DNA of 52,561 bases from Methanobacteriota archaeon (GCA_002709705.1 PAQE01000008.1:4380-56940); one strand, 5' to 3'. Positions 25,056 to 33,518 are shown, numbered from the stretch's first letter. Made by a program: numbers and translations. Notes: generated by a model not told the origin, from the sequence alone.

Positions 25056-25859
25056 ATGAGGCCACTTATTGCCGCACTCATCATGGCCTTGTGCCTAACT
25101 TCGTCAACTGCTGCGATGGCAGAAGGCAGTTCAGAAGAACACTGGTTAAGGAGAACCGTTCTGGTTGAAGAAAGAACGGCAATATGGTGTACAACCTGCG
25201 CAGAGATTGACCCCGAACTAGCGATTGTGGCCAAGTCACATGGGGCACGTACAGCCATTGTAGGCCTGCATGTGGAGGATGCTTTCGAAAATGATGCAAG
25301 TCTTGCCCGAATAGAATATCAAAAGCAAATCGATGATTCGCCATACGGAACTCCGACATTCTTTGTCGACGGCATAAAAACGGCAGAAGGCTATGATGCA
25401 TGGGGAGATGTTCAACAACGAATTCTCTCGCAAGAAAATTCACGCAGCTCTCCTGAAGAAATGGCAATGATCCTCACTGGTGAAAACATACAGTTGCCAA
25501 CCCCTGATTATGGACAAATTACTCTTATGATAATCGAACATGACAAGGCAGTTCCAGCAGGTGTGGACAATCCCGGCGAAGATGTTCGCGACCGAGTTCT
25601 TGTTGGAATGAGGGTAATCAACACTGAAGGCAATATAACCGAATACGGGGATTTGGAATTGCCTGAATTGTGGTCACTGGTCATGATTCACGAACCTGTC
25701 GAGGGTGGTTCGCCATATGGTGTTGTGGAAATTTCGAACATTGATTATGAAGAAGATTCGAATAATGAACTCCTACTGATTGTTGCATTTTGCGTACTTT
25801 TAGGTGGTCTATTGGTATTTATTCCAGCAAAAAACTCCCTAAATACGGAAGAAGAATGA
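25056..25859 (+). CDS. Exported thioredoxin-like protein with C-terminal membrane anchor
   Basis: A 267-residue protein with a signal peptide (MRPLIAALIMALCL to about Ala22). A thioredoxin-like domain follows, with the redox motif Cys45-Thr-Thr-Cys48 in AIWCTTCAEIDP and the cis-proline strand YGTPTFFVDG. Next comes a beta-rich region of about 110 residues with no recognised motif, then a C-terminal helix (LLLIVAFCVLLGGLLVFIP) and a short acidic cytosolic tail. It is an extracytoplasmic thiol-disulfide protein. The frame is open 13 codons further upstream, but the signal-peptide Met at 25056 is the natural start. Divergent from rlmE. Confidence 0.82.
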   Translation: MRPLIAALIMALCLTSSTAAMAEGSSEEHWLRRTVLVEERTAIWCTTCAEIDPELAIVAKSHGARTAIVGLHVEDAFENDASLARIEYQKQIDDSPYGTPTFFVDGIKTAEGYDAWGDVQQRILSQENSRSSPEEMAMILTGENIQLPTPDYGQITLMIIEHDKAVPAGVDNPGEDVRDRVLVGMRVINTEGNITEYGDLELPELWSLVMIHEPVEGGSPYGVVEISNIDYEEDSNNELLLIVAFCVLLGGLLVFIPAKNSLNTEEE

Positions 25860-25890
25860 GTTTTTACGTGCAGAAATTGCTCTGATTTCT

Positions 25891-25920
25891 ATAAAAACTG
25901 TAAAAAAACGGTAAAAAAAC
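25891..25920 (-). terminator. Oligo(T) tracts on the minus strand, possible terminator
   Basis: Read on the minus strand, the stretch holds two runs of seven T (gtttttttaccgttttttta) plus a third shorter run. Archaeal termination uses U-rich tracts with FttA/aCPSF1. It could end minus-strand transcripts running past the VKOR operon stop at 26225; on the plus strand it is A-rich and forms the upstream region of the 89-aa gene. Confidence 0.35.
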
Positions 25921-25937
25921 ACACATTTGACCAAATC

Positions 25938-25946
25938 TTTGATAAG
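25938..25946 (+). promoter_or_regulatory. TATA-like element for the 89-aa protein gene
   Basis: The sequence tttgataag is centred 26 nt before the ATG at 25968, with A-rich sequence just upstream as expected for the BRE side. No Shine-Dalgarno is present. Confidence 0.4.
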
Positions 25947-25967
25947 GTTGAGGGTTAATGTATAATC

Positions 25968-26237
25968 ATGGAACCGACACATGATCCTACTGAAGACTGG
26001 CTAAGTGAGAGTGTTAAGTCTTGGATGGTAGAATATACCGTTGAAGTTGGAGGAGAAACCAACCGTCACCTCTCGATGATCAGTGCGAACGATATCAATG
26101 ACGTTCACCACCACTTACTGAGTGAACTGAGAAAGATGTATCAAACCAGCGAGAGAGTTGATGTCACTGTACACAGAATCGAGCCTGTAACTACAAACAC
26201 AGATGCACTGTATTTCGAAGGAATCTACTCACCCTGA
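25968..26237 (+). CDS. Small soluble protein, function unknown
   Basis: An 89-residue protein without signal or membrane segment. The pattern is a beta-alpha-beta unit: WMVEYTVEVGGETNRHLSMI, then helix DINDVHHHLLSELRKMYQTS, then RVDVTVHRIEPV. This resembles a small ferredoxin-like or dodecin-like fold, but no family is recognised. A TATA-like element lies 26 nt upstream. Its 3' end overlaps by 13 bp the convergent gene for the His-rich anchored protein. Confidence 0.6.
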   Translation: MEPTHDPTEDWLSESVKSWMVEYTVEVGGETNRHLSMISANDINDVHHHLLSELRKMYQTSERVDVTVHRIEPVTTNTDALYFEGIYSP

Positions 26238-26788
26238 GGTGATGTGTAAAAGATGACAATATTTTGCTTGTCAGCTAAAATATGGTTCTCATAATCGAGG
26301 CTAACTGTTCCATTAACCGTCATCTCTACAGTTCCGCCCCTGTAGTCAAAAATACCAGTTTCATTGAAATGCTTGCCCCATACATCGAAGAAAACCTCCA
26401 GAGGAACATCCTCTTTTGTATAGTTCTCAACATGTAATTTTCCCGAATTGTCGTGCGTATGAGTCATGTGCATTGCACTTGGGCAGGTTTCGGTATCAAT
26501 CCCAGCATTCGATGGTATATCGTATTCTTCACCATCAATTACGATTGTTAGGTAAGGATGTATGTGCATTTGCATTGAACTATTATGATCGGTCAAACAA
26601 TATTTTCCAAAGGGATGCATTTCATCTGCCGTACTGCCTGATGGTTGTTGTTGAGTTGGAATTTGCTGATCGGCTTGAACTTCTTCGTTATCGTCGAATA
26701 CATTTATCATTCCTTGATATTCCATCAAACCAAGTAACGAAACCAGGCAAACGATGGTGAAAACTCCCCACCAGCCGTTTTCATTCAG
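26225..26788 (-). CDS. Membrane-anchored His-rich extracytoplasmic protein, apparent CTG start
   Basis: The soluble part has HIHPYLTIVIDGEEYDIP, then MHMTHTHDNSGKLHVENY and LEVFFDVWGKHF, a His-rich arrangement suggesting metal (copper-like) binding; the family name is not known to me. The first ATG in frame falls after a hydrophobic helix. Extending upstream in frame adds NENGWWGVFTIVCLVSLLG, a good N-terminal membrane anchor, back to the TGA of the VKOR gene (26792-26794). No ATG or GTG occurs there; CTG at 26788 (7 nt after gagga) is the best candidate, and a TTG at 26731-26729 would lose the anchor. Length from CTG is 187 residues. Third gene of the TlpA-VKOR operon, so probably a substrate or partner of the thiol relay. 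Confidence 0.68.
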   Translation of the reverse strand: MNENGWWGVFTIVCLVSLLGLMEYQGMINVFDDNEEVQADQQIPTQQQPSGSTADEMHPFGKYCLTDHNSSMQMHIHPYLTIVIDGEEYDIPSNAGIDTETCPSAMHMTHTHDNSGKLHVENYTKEDVPLEVFFDVWGKHFNETGIFDYRGGTVEMTVNGTVSLDYENHILADKQNIVIFYTSPQGE

Positions 26789-26791
26789 GAA

Positions 26792-27574
26792 TCATTCCTC
26801 CTCATGGTTCTTGTTAACACCAACATCTCCTTGCACTACACTGTCCGAAATGTTGTTAATCACAGTTTGATTAATGACAACCGACTTTGCCTGCTTTGGA
26901 GCCACATATCCTCCACGCTTTCTACGTTCTTTAGCAGCCACATCAACGGACTTTGTATTTCCAGCCACATTCCAATCGCTGGAGCCATACATGTTCGATA
27001 ATCTGAAGAGACCAATTGTGGCAGAAATGTGTGCGATGTGTGCAACTGTACAGAATTGACAGATTTTGCCAATCTCGTATTCAGCATACATCAAGTAAAG
27101 GATAACACCAATGCCAAGGATTCCAAAGTTGGTTCCAAGTTTTAAGTGGTTCAATACCCAAGATGCTGTAGGTTCCTTTGCCATTGAGATGATTAGCCAC
27201 ATGAACATTGCAAAGGCTAGCATCCCGAGTAGTCCCCAAGGCAATCCAAGATAAGGCATGGTATTCCAGTCGTTGTTACCAATAACGCTTGCGCAATCAC
27301 AAACAGTTCCTGCTGAACAGAATGACCCACCACCCATTTCCTGAGCTTTGTTATGCATCCACAAAGTGTGAGCAGATACAGTAAAACCACTGAAGCAAAT
27401 TAACAGAAGACCACCAAATGTCCTCCCTAATTTGGTTTCAAGGGATGGCCATTTTGAACGCAATGCAGGCAAGGCTAGATTTTCCCCCAATGGAGTTAAC
27501 ATCGCTATACCAAGCGCAAATATGGCTAAGTGCGGTAATAGATTTGGATCAAAACACTCGAGTCCAGCTACCAT
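26792..27574 (-). CDS. Vitamin K epoxide reductase (VKOR) family disulfide-forming membrane protein
   Basis: VKOR homologues oxidise thioredoxin-like partners outside the membrane and pass electrons to quinone, replacing DsbB. The 260-residue protein has the loop cysteines at 86, 92 and 94 (FCSAGTVCDCASV), the conserved Ser/Asn context, and the catalytic Cys172-x-x-Cys175 in GKICQFCTVAHI, surrounded by four to five helices. A hydrophilic basic C-terminal tail of about 70 residues (RKRGGYVAPKQAKS) is extra. The ATG at 27574 overlaps the Shine-Dalgarno/stop of the upstream TlpA gene (gaggtgattgag), so the two are translationally coupled. The pair forms a complete disulfide-generating relay. Confidence 0.92.
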   Translation of the reverse strand: MVAGLECFDPNLLPHLAIFALGIAMLTPLGENLALPALRSKWPSLETKLGRTFGGLLLICFSGFTVSAHTLWMHNKAQEMGGGSFCSAGTVCDCASVIGNNDWNTMPYLGLPWGLLGMLAFAMFMWLIISMAKEPTASWVLNHLKLGTNFGILGIGVILYLMYAEYEIGKICQFCTVAHIAHISATIGLFRLSNMYGSSDWNVAGNTKSVDVAAKERRKRGGYVAPKQAKSVVINQTVINNISDSVVQGDVGVNKNHEEE

Positions 27575-27575
27575 C

Positions 27576-28226
27576 TCAATCACCTCTTGGGATCTTTTCA
27601 TCCATTGCGTCCCAAACAGTATATCCTGCATCTGCATCTAAATTCACATATTCAATAATTCCATTGGGTGCAACCAAGAAATATGTCGGAGTTCCAAATC
27701 CTCCCCAGTCGTCACGATGTGAGTTATCTTGCAGGTCCATGTATGGGAAATTGTGACCGTTATTATCTCGGAAATCCTCTATTACTGGCCTGCCGTATGA
27801 TTTGCCATCAGTGTCTTCATCCCATAATGAGATTGATACTGCCAAGAATTCAACTGAAACATTTTCAGGAGTTGAACGTGGAGGGTTGTCGCCTAACCAC
27901 TTTGCTTGCTCATTAGGAATTTCCTCAGCCGCTTGCTGCTGACAGTAGCCACAGTTGGTATCCATGAATTCAATCATGAACCATGTTCCTCCATCACCCT
28001 CCGACCACAATGGGTCGATGTGATCTTCGAGATTGAAATCAGTCCAACTACTTCCATCATAGACTTGGCCTTCAAGTTCTGGAACTCTATCGCCAACACC
28101 TATTCCGGTGTAAACTGGGTTAGTAGTAAATGCAATGTATGTAAATGCTGCAATGAACATCAAAGACACTATCATCAAACCATCTGAACGTGCTCCAGCC
28201 TCATTAGAACTATTTCTTCGTATCAT
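27576..28226 (-). CDS. Membrane-anchored TlpA/thioredoxin-like oxidoreductase
   Basis: A 216-residue protein with an N-terminal anchor (about residues 16-35, LMIVSLMFIAAFTYIAF) and an extracytoplasmic thioredoxin-like domain. The active site is Cys92-Gly-Tyr-Cys95 in FMDTNCGYCQQQ, and the cis-Pro strand is FGTPTYFLVAPNG. A ~25-residue acidic segment before the active site is unusual. It is the expected exchange partner of the VKOR encoded immediately downstream. The ATG at 28226 lies 4 nt from the stop of the epimerase gene, with ggggtgaaatt as ribosome site, so it may be co-transcribed with the epimerase. Confidence 0.9.
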   Translation of the reverse strand: MIRRNSSNEAGARSDGLMIVSLMFIAAFTYIAFTTNPVYTGIGVGDRVPELEGQVYDGSSWTDFNLEDHIDPLWSEGDGGTWFMIEFMDTNCGYCQQQAAEEIPNEQAKWLGDNPPRSTPENVSVEFLAVSISLWDEDTDGKSYGRPVIEDFRDNNGHNFPYMDLQDNSHRDDWGGFGTPTYFLVAPNGIIEYVNLDADAGYTVWDAMDEKIPRGD

Positions 28227-28230
28227 AATT

Positions 28231-29175
28231 TCACCCCATAATCTCCTGAATTAGGACCCTTGCAGTGTACGCCACTGCTTCTTCGCTATCATAGTTAACC
28301 TTGAATCCAAGTTCTTTGAGGCGATTTATGGAAAGCATTGCTTTTGGAATATCGCCAGCCCAGCCACGGTCTCCACCTGTGTATTCAATACTGGCACCCT
28401 CGCACCCGGTTTCCTTAACAACAATTGCAGCAATATTCCTAACGCTGCATGTGTCGTTAGAACCAAGATTGTATAGATTGATCCTTTCATCTGTATTATC
28501 GATAACATGTAAGATTGCATTAACACAATCTCCAACTTCCATGTATGACTTCTCTTGCAAACCATTACCCAAAACCTCCAGTCGACTTGGGTCTGCTTTC
28601 AATTTGTGAATGAAGTCAAAGATTACACCGTGAGTACCTCTCTCTCCAATTATGTTTGCAAATCTGAAGATCCATGCTTGCAAGCCAAAGGTTCCAACCC
28701 AAGAACCGATTAAACCCTCTCCAGCTTGTTTAGATGCTCCATAAAGCGAGATTGGAAGACAAGGCCCATGATTTTCAGGAGTAGGCATTGGTGCATTTTC
28801 GCCATAAACTACTGAAGAAGAGGCAAAGGCAATCTTTTCCACATTTGCGAGCCTCATAGCCTCCAATACATTGTATGTAGCAATGGTACCTTCCTTGAGA
28901 TCTGTATCAGTAATTCTCGTTCCTAGTCGAATATCGGGATTAGCAGCCAAATGGTAGACCATTTCGACACCGCTCATCAACGGCTTTAGAGATTCTAAGT
29001 CTTTGAGGTCGACCTTGTGGAATTCAACAGCACCTGAATCGATATGGCCCTGTATGAATTCGATTACACCCGATGACAAGTTGTCCACTACTAAGACTTC
29101 GTCGCCTCGTGAAACTAACCTGTCAACTAGATGTGAACCGATGAAGCCCGCACCTCCGGTAACTAGCGCTCGCAT
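28231..29175 (-). CDS. NAD-dependent nucleotide-sugar epimerase/dehydratase (GalE-like)
   Basis: An extended short-chain dehydrogenase of 314 residues. NAD-binding TGGAGFIGSHLVDRL is at the N-terminus, followed by DNLSSG, HLAANPDIRLG, and the catalytic Ser-Ser-x-x-Tyr-x-x-x-Lys: ASSSVVYGE and SLYGASKQAGE. It interconverts UDP-sugars (UDP-glucose 4-epimerase type) or makes dTDP-sugars; exact substrate not determined. It likely feeds surface glycan synthesis together with the family-2 glycosyltransferase encoded divergently. The start is MRALVTGG at 29175, with a TATA-like element 28 nt upstream. Confidence 0.9.
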   Translation of the reverse strand: MRALVTGGAGFIGSHLVDRLVSRGDEVLVVDNLSSGVIEFIQGHIDSGAVEFHKVDLKDLESLKPLMSGVEMVYHLAANPDIRLGTRITDTDLKEGTIATYNVLEAMRLANVEKIAFASSSVVYGENAPMPTPENHGPCLPISLYGASKQAGEGLIGSWVGTFGLQAWIFRFANIIGERGTHGVIFDFIHKLKADPSRLEVLGNGLQEKSYMEVGDCVNAILHVIDNTDERINLYNLGSNDTCSVRNIAAIVVKETGCEGASIEYTGGDRGWAGDIPKAMLSINRLKELGFKVNYDSEEAVAYTARVLIQEIMG

Positions 29176-29198
29176 GAACATGCGCCACTATTCATTCG

Positions 29199-29208
29199 TT
29201 TTAATCCT
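29199..29208 (-). promoter_or_regulatory. TATA-like element for the epimerase operon
   Basis: Minus-strand ggattaaaac lies 24-33 nt before the ATG at 29175. It supports choosing MRALV over the Met two codons upstream. Confidence 0.4.
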
Positions 29209-29338
29209 CAGTATCAGCGTCTAGATTTACTTTCAAGGTACCTGTGTTGGAAATTAACATGGTGTTCTGACAAAACAGTGATGATTGTTGCGATAGGAAC
29301 GACGCAGCAAAACCAAGAAGTTCCAGGAGTTGAAAAAA

Positions 29339-29590
29339 ATGCCAAAAGCAGAAAACACAGAGCCAGAATACGAACAAAACACAAATAGCACCCTAGTTGG
29401 ATTTGTTAGAAAATCTAACGCAGGTAGAGCGGTTAAGCTTTCGATAAATACGAGCGCTTTCCAAGACTGTGCCACATATGTAACCAGCGATGGTCAGACA
29501 TATGTGCAATTAATTGTGAGTTTGAATGCACTTTCAGGAATCATCGACGGTTCCCGAGCAGTAACTTCAATCAATCATCTGAATGATTAA
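29339..29590 (+). CDS. Small protein, function unknown
   Basis: An 83-residue soluble protein from the ATG at 29339; ggag 9 nt upstream is a possible ribosome site, and the frame also has a TTG at 29330. The N-terminus is hydrophilic (MPKAENTEPEYEQNTNS), followed by beta-type strands (TLVGFVRKSNAGRAVKLSIN, TYVTSDGQTYVQLIVSLNAL) and a short tail. No family recognised; the GRAVKLSI / VQLIVSL pattern could be a small beta-barrel. It is followed by a strong hairpin terminator, so it is a single-gene transcript and probably well expressed. Confidence 0.6.
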   Translation: MPKAENTEPEYEQNTNSTLVGFVRKSNAGRAVKLSINTSAFQDCATYVTSDGQTYVQLIVSLNALSGIIDGSRAVTSINHLND

Positions 29591-29600
29591 TTGAATATTA

Positions 29601-29632
29601 ACCAGTCCGCCCTTTTCGGAGGGCGGGCTGGT
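29601..29632 (+). terminator. Strong 12-bp GC-rich hairpin after the 83-aa gene
   Basis: Arms accagtccgccc and gggcgggctggt pair over 12 positions (one G-U) around the 8-nt loop ttttcgga, 10 nt after the stop codon at 29590, with tacttatttc following. It is the most stable hairpin seen in the window and most likely ends or protects the small-gene transcript. Confidence 0.65.
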
Positions 29633-29669
29633 ACTTATTTCACTATATTTGAAACGAATTAGCCGAATC

Positions 29670-29677
29670 ACATATAT
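29670..29677 (+). promoter_or_regulatory. TATA box for the glycosyltransferase gene
   Basis: The sequence acatatat ends 24 nt before the ATG at 29701 with no Shine-Dalgarno following, giving a leaderless transcript by archaeal spacing. Confidence 0.55.
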
Positions 29678-29700
29678 CGGATTCATAAACGCGTATTTCC

Positions 29701-30633
29701 ATGGAGAAGGCCGATGGTCAACCACTGCGCATAGTAGCAGGCCTCCCCATGTACAATGAAGAAGAGACTATTGGCACAGTAATTACCAACGTTCTCGAAC
29801 ATGTTGACGAAGTAATCTGTGTCGATGATGGTTCTTCTGATTCAGGCGCCAGAATAGCAGAAGCTTGTGGGGCCTTAGTTCACAGGCACAGAGTAAATCG
29901 CGGCTATGGTGGGGCGCTGAAGTCATTGTTTGCAAAAGCCAGAGAAATGGAGGCTGATTGTTTAATTGTACTAGATAGTGATGGACAACATGACACTAGT
30001 GACATCCCTAAGTTGCTTCAGCCAATATTAGACGGTGATGCTGATTTCGTGATCGGGAGTAGATTCGTTGATGGAGGAGGCAGCGAAGACATGCCTGCAT
30101 ATCGCAGATTAGGAATCAAGGTTATTACGGCCGCTTCAAATCTTTCTAGTGACCTAGGTATCCAAGATACACAATCCGGATTCCGAGCGTTCTCAAAATT
30201 AGCAATTGAAAGATTGAGGTTTGATTCTGAAGGAATGGAATTATCGCTTGAAATGCTAGAGGATGCACATGAAAAGGATCTGAAAATCAAGGAAGTTCCA
30301 ACTCTGATACGTTATGATGTACCAAAGGGTAGTAGTTTTACCGCCTTATCACATGGTTTTACAGTTCTTGCATGGGCAATGCTTTCCCTATCTCAGAAAA
30401 AGCCATTATTGGTTTTAGGACTGCCAGGATTTGGATTGTTTGCCGCAGGAGCAGCGATGGGACTTAATGCTGTTAATGGCCTCTCCGATTCTGTAGATTA
30501 CTTAGTAGGCCCCGGGCTTACAGCCGTCTGGATAGGAGTCTTAGGCCTTGCAATGATGGCAACTGGGTTAGTTTTACAAGCAGCTAGAAATTTCTTACGC
30601 CACTTGCTGATAAAGGAATTCGGTTTGGCCTAA
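29701..30633 (+). CDS. Family-2 glycosyltransferase, dolichyl-phosphate hexose synthase type, with membrane anchor
   Basis: A 310-residue GT-A enzyme. The nucleotide-binding part reads GLPMYNEEETIGTVI and ICVDDGSSDSG; the metal motif is VLDSDGQHDTSD; the acceptor region is QDTQSGFRAFSK, the DPM1/GtrB-type pattern. Two C-terminal helices at about 234-256 and 268-290 anchor it. It probably moves a hexose from a nucleotide sugar to a polyprenyl phosphate for protein or lipid glycosylation. The downstream gene, an RND exporter, starts about 50 nt later on the same strand, so the two may form an operon. Confidence 0.9.
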   Translation: MEKADGQPLRIVAGLPMYNEEETIGTVITNVLEHVDEVICVDDGSSDSGARIAEACGALVHRHRVNRGYGGALKSLFAKAREMEADCLIVLDSDGQHDTSDIPKLLQPILDGDADFVIGSRFVDGGGSEDMPAYRRLGIKVITAASNLSSDLGIQDTQSGFRAFSKLAIERLRFDSEGMELSLEMLEDAHEKDLKIKEVPTLIRYDVPKGSSFTALSHGFTVLAWAMLSLSQKKPLLVLGLPGFGLFAAGAAMGLNAVNGLSDSVDYLVGPGLTAVWIGVLGLAMMATGLVLQAARNFLRHLLIKEFGLA

Positions 30634-30686
30634 TTGACAATCTTTACGGCATAGCCTTCATGGGTTAAGTGCTCTTCCCATTGTAC

Positions 30687-33518
30687 ATGGGAGATGCAAA
30701 GGAGAAGTTTGCAGACTACTCCCAACTCGTTCGTGAGAAAGTAGATTCAGGCCTAGACACAGCATATTCTCATGTCCTGGCGCAGCCAAAAACTACGTTC
30801 ATTTTGTTAGCAATATTATCCCTATGGTTAGGGAACATTGGTACCAACTTCCAAGATCAGATTGTTGATGATGTGGAGGTATTTCTTCCGGAAGGAGCAG
30901 AATCAACTGACCTGCTGCTAGAGGTTAGAGAAGAATGGTCAACTGATGTAGCATTCATTTACATCAAGACACCTAACGCTGAAGACCCTGATATTTTTGG
31001 AGAAGAATACAACATTACCAGCGTTTCTGTTCTACATGAAATTTCTTGGATAGAAGGTGATGATGAAAATCGCAGAGATAATCAGATAAAACGAGGATTA
31101 GACTGGGATAAAGAAGACCATGGTAAGAATGATGGAGTATTGTGGATAATTTCTATTGCTCAAATTATCAAAGAGATCAATTCCAGTGATGGGAGATTCA
31201 ACAGAGCGATGTGTGAAAACCCAGGAGAGAGATTAACAGCTCAACTAGTCGATTGTGGAACTGCTAGCCAGGCTCCCGGTATTAGCGGAGGATTATACGC
31301 AATCCCCGACGAACAACAGAGAATCGACGAAATCGTAAATCAATCAAATGGTTCGCTGGGAGGTTTAGCCAAGGATACGAATGGTGATGGCATATGGGAC
31401 ACTACTGCTGTTTTGGTTGGAATGATTTCTTCAAACCAAATTAACGAAACTGGTGTATGGGGAGATTACAAGGAATTCTTCTCACACATTGATGCTGTTA
31501 TTGACGAGGACAATCGACCTACTCAATATAGCGTAAATCAGCTAAATATGACACAAACAGGGCTATCAAAAATCCTCGAAGATGTTTCTGATGCAATTTA
31601 TCTTGATTTACTTAATATGATGCCCATATCACTATTTCTTACAGTCTTGATAATCACTCTATTACATCGTTCTTGGAAAGTTGTAATCATTTCAGGAACA
31701 CCTATTGTGATGGCACTAGCGGTTACATTTGGAGCGACAGTCCTGTTCGAAATGACGCTAACTCCGATGATTATTGCAACGTTCCCGATTTTAATCGGGC
31801 TGGGGGTTGATTATGCGTTACACATGGTTAACCGTATCGAAGAAGTTCGGCGGAAACGTATAGACGCTGCTGTTGAAGAAAATGAACGAAGACGACGAAA
31901 GGGGCTGGTTCCGAATGAAGTACCCGATATGTGGGACCCTGATTTCTACCGGTCTTGTGTCATGGAGATGTCTAGGACCACTGGAGTTGCAGTATTGGTT
32001 TCTGCTGTAACCACAATCATCGGTTTCTCGGTACTAATTCTTCCTAACATCGTATCTATAATTCCGATTCGTTCAGTCGGTATGACTCTGGTTGCTGGAA
32101 TCATGGCAACGTTGGTTTTCTCAATGATTCTAGTTCCGGTATTATCTTGGCTACTTAGATTCAACAAACGTTCCAATCCTCCGATGTGGGGTTCGATTTC
32201 TAGATTCCCGGTCAAGAACTTCGCTGTTGTACTTCTTCTAGCTGGAGCTGTTACTCTCGCTGGAGTCAGCAATCTTGATGAATTGGACAAACCAATTACC
32301 GGTTCTGACCAAACTCCCGACAACATTCCTTCCATGGAAGCCATGGTTGAATATTCAAGAACATTCTCTGGTGGACAAACTTCTCTATTCATTTTCGATG
32401 CATCTAAACATGTGAATGATGAAGATATCAATAATCAAGATATGAAGATAAGATCACTAGAAGTCCTAGACGCCATGGATGCTTTGGAAAACAAAATTAC
32501 TGAAGTCCCTTACACCAACACCACGAGTTTGATTACATTCCTCGAGGCTGTTCCAGTAGTTATCGGAGAACCAACAACCGGAGTGATTCTGTATGATGGA
32601 ACTCTTTGGGGTCTATTGCATGAGGAATGTTGGGAATCAAATAGTCCAGAGTGTGCTGCTTGGGTTTTACTTGATGCTACCTCGAGCGATGGAGAAGGAA
32701 GAAAGCATCTGCGAAAAGACATGGTAAATGTAGCCTATGATACATTGTCTAAGGAAGTACAATGGATGCTTACCAATGTTGATGGAACAAAGGCACTGGT
32801 CTATGTTACCCAGCCTTACATGAACCTGGATAATGCAAGTATGCTCCGTGATGATATTGATGAAATGTTAGTGGAACCAATGGAAGAACCTGGAATCAGA
32901 GTTTCACCTTTGACTGGCGGACTACCTGTTAGCCTTGACATCAATGAAGGAATCCATGAAACCCAAAGTTACACAACTTTGTTGACTCTACTAATACTGA
33001 CTATCGTGTTATGCTTCGTATTCCGATCTGCTAGAATTGGAATCCTAACAATGATACCAGTTGCTACTATCATAATATGGCAACCATTGCTAATGAGTTC
33101 GGGAGATGTGAATGTAAATATCTTCACAGCGATGATTGGAACTATTGTTTTCGGAATAGGTGTTGATGATGCGATTCACGTAATGCACCGTATTCAGGAA
33201 GAAGGTGAGACTGCAGTAGGCATGTCGCGTGCTGTCGAGAGTACTGGACAGACCATCTTCGAAACGACTGCGACTACTGTTGCTGGTCTAGGTGCTGGAT
33301 TCTTCGTAGCATTCCCTGGACTGGTCAATTTCTTCATTTTGATGATGTTGCTAATCGGATTTGCTTTCCTAACAAGTGTGTTCTTACTACCAGCTTGTAT
33401 AACATTAGACCATATTGTGCGGCGAAAAATCAAGGGCGAGTCTGGGTTCATCGATTTCGGCGAAAATGCTGTTCTCACGGATGAAAATATGAAGGCTGTG
33501 GACGCAATTTTAGACTAA
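30687..33518 (+). CDS. RND/MMPL superfamily exporter (second copy)
   Basis: A 943-residue transporter with the duplicated RND plan: an N-terminal helix (about 40-58), exterior domain to about 310, five helices, a cytosolic charged loop (RRKRIDAAVEENERRRRKG), further helices, second exterior domain and the last five helices. Intramembrane motifs GLGVDYALHMVNRIEE and GIGVDDAIHVMHRIQE carry the proton-relay Asp residues. It differs strongly from the copy at 18869-21478, so it is an old paralogue. The ATG at 30687 is chosen; a GTG at 30669 is also in frame. Following a glycosyltransferase, it could move a glycolipid (inference). Confidence 0.88.
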   Translation: MGDAKEKFADYSQLVREKVDSGLDTAYSHVLAQPKTTFILLAILSLWLGNIGTNFQDQIVDDVEVFLPEGAESTDLLLEVREEWSTDVAFIYIKTPNAEDPDIFGEEYNITSVSVLHEISWIEGDDENRRDNQIKRGLDWDKEDHGKNDGVLWIISIAQIIKEINSSDGRFNRAMCENPGERLTAQLVDCGTASQAPGISGGLYAIPDEQQRIDEIVNQSNGSLGGLAKDTNGDGIWDTTAVLVGMISSNQINETGVWGDYKEFFSHIDAVIDEDNRPTQYSVNQLNMTQTGLSKILEDVSDAIYLDLLNMMPISLFLTVLIITLLHRSWKVVIISGTPIVMALAVTFGATVLFEMTLTPMIIATFPILIGLGVDYALHMVNRIEEVRRKRIDAAVEENERRRRKGLVPNEVPDMWDPDFYRSCVMEMSRTTGVAVLVSAVTTIIGFSVLILPNIVSIIPIRSVGMTLVAGIMATLVFSMILVPVLSWLLRFNKRSNPPMWGSISRFPVKNFAVVLLLAGAVTLAGVSNLDELDKPITGSDQTPDNIPSMEAMVEYSRTFSGGQTSLFIFDASKHVNDEDINNQDMKIRSLEVLDAMDALENKITEVPYTNTTSLITFLEAVPVVIGEPTTGVILYDGTLWGLLHEECWESNSPECAAWVLLDATSSDGEGRKHLRKDMVNVAYDTLSKEVQWMLTNVDGTKALVYVTQPYMNLDNASMLRDDIDEMLVEPMEEPGIRVSPLTGGLPVSLDINEGIHETQSYTTLLTLLILTIVLCFVFRSARIGILTMIPVATIIIWQPLLMSSGDVNVNIFTAMIGTIVFGIGVDDAIHVMHRIQEEGETAVGMSRAVESTGQTIFETTATTVAGLGAGFFVAFPGLVNFFILMMLLIGFAFLTSVFLLPACITLDHIVRRKIKGESGFIDFGENAVLTDENMKAVDAILD

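Noticed and set aside
29278-29284. C-box-like gtgatga as part of a C/D guide RNA
   Set aside because: No D box (ctga) follows at a suitable distance; the only ctga lies upstream.
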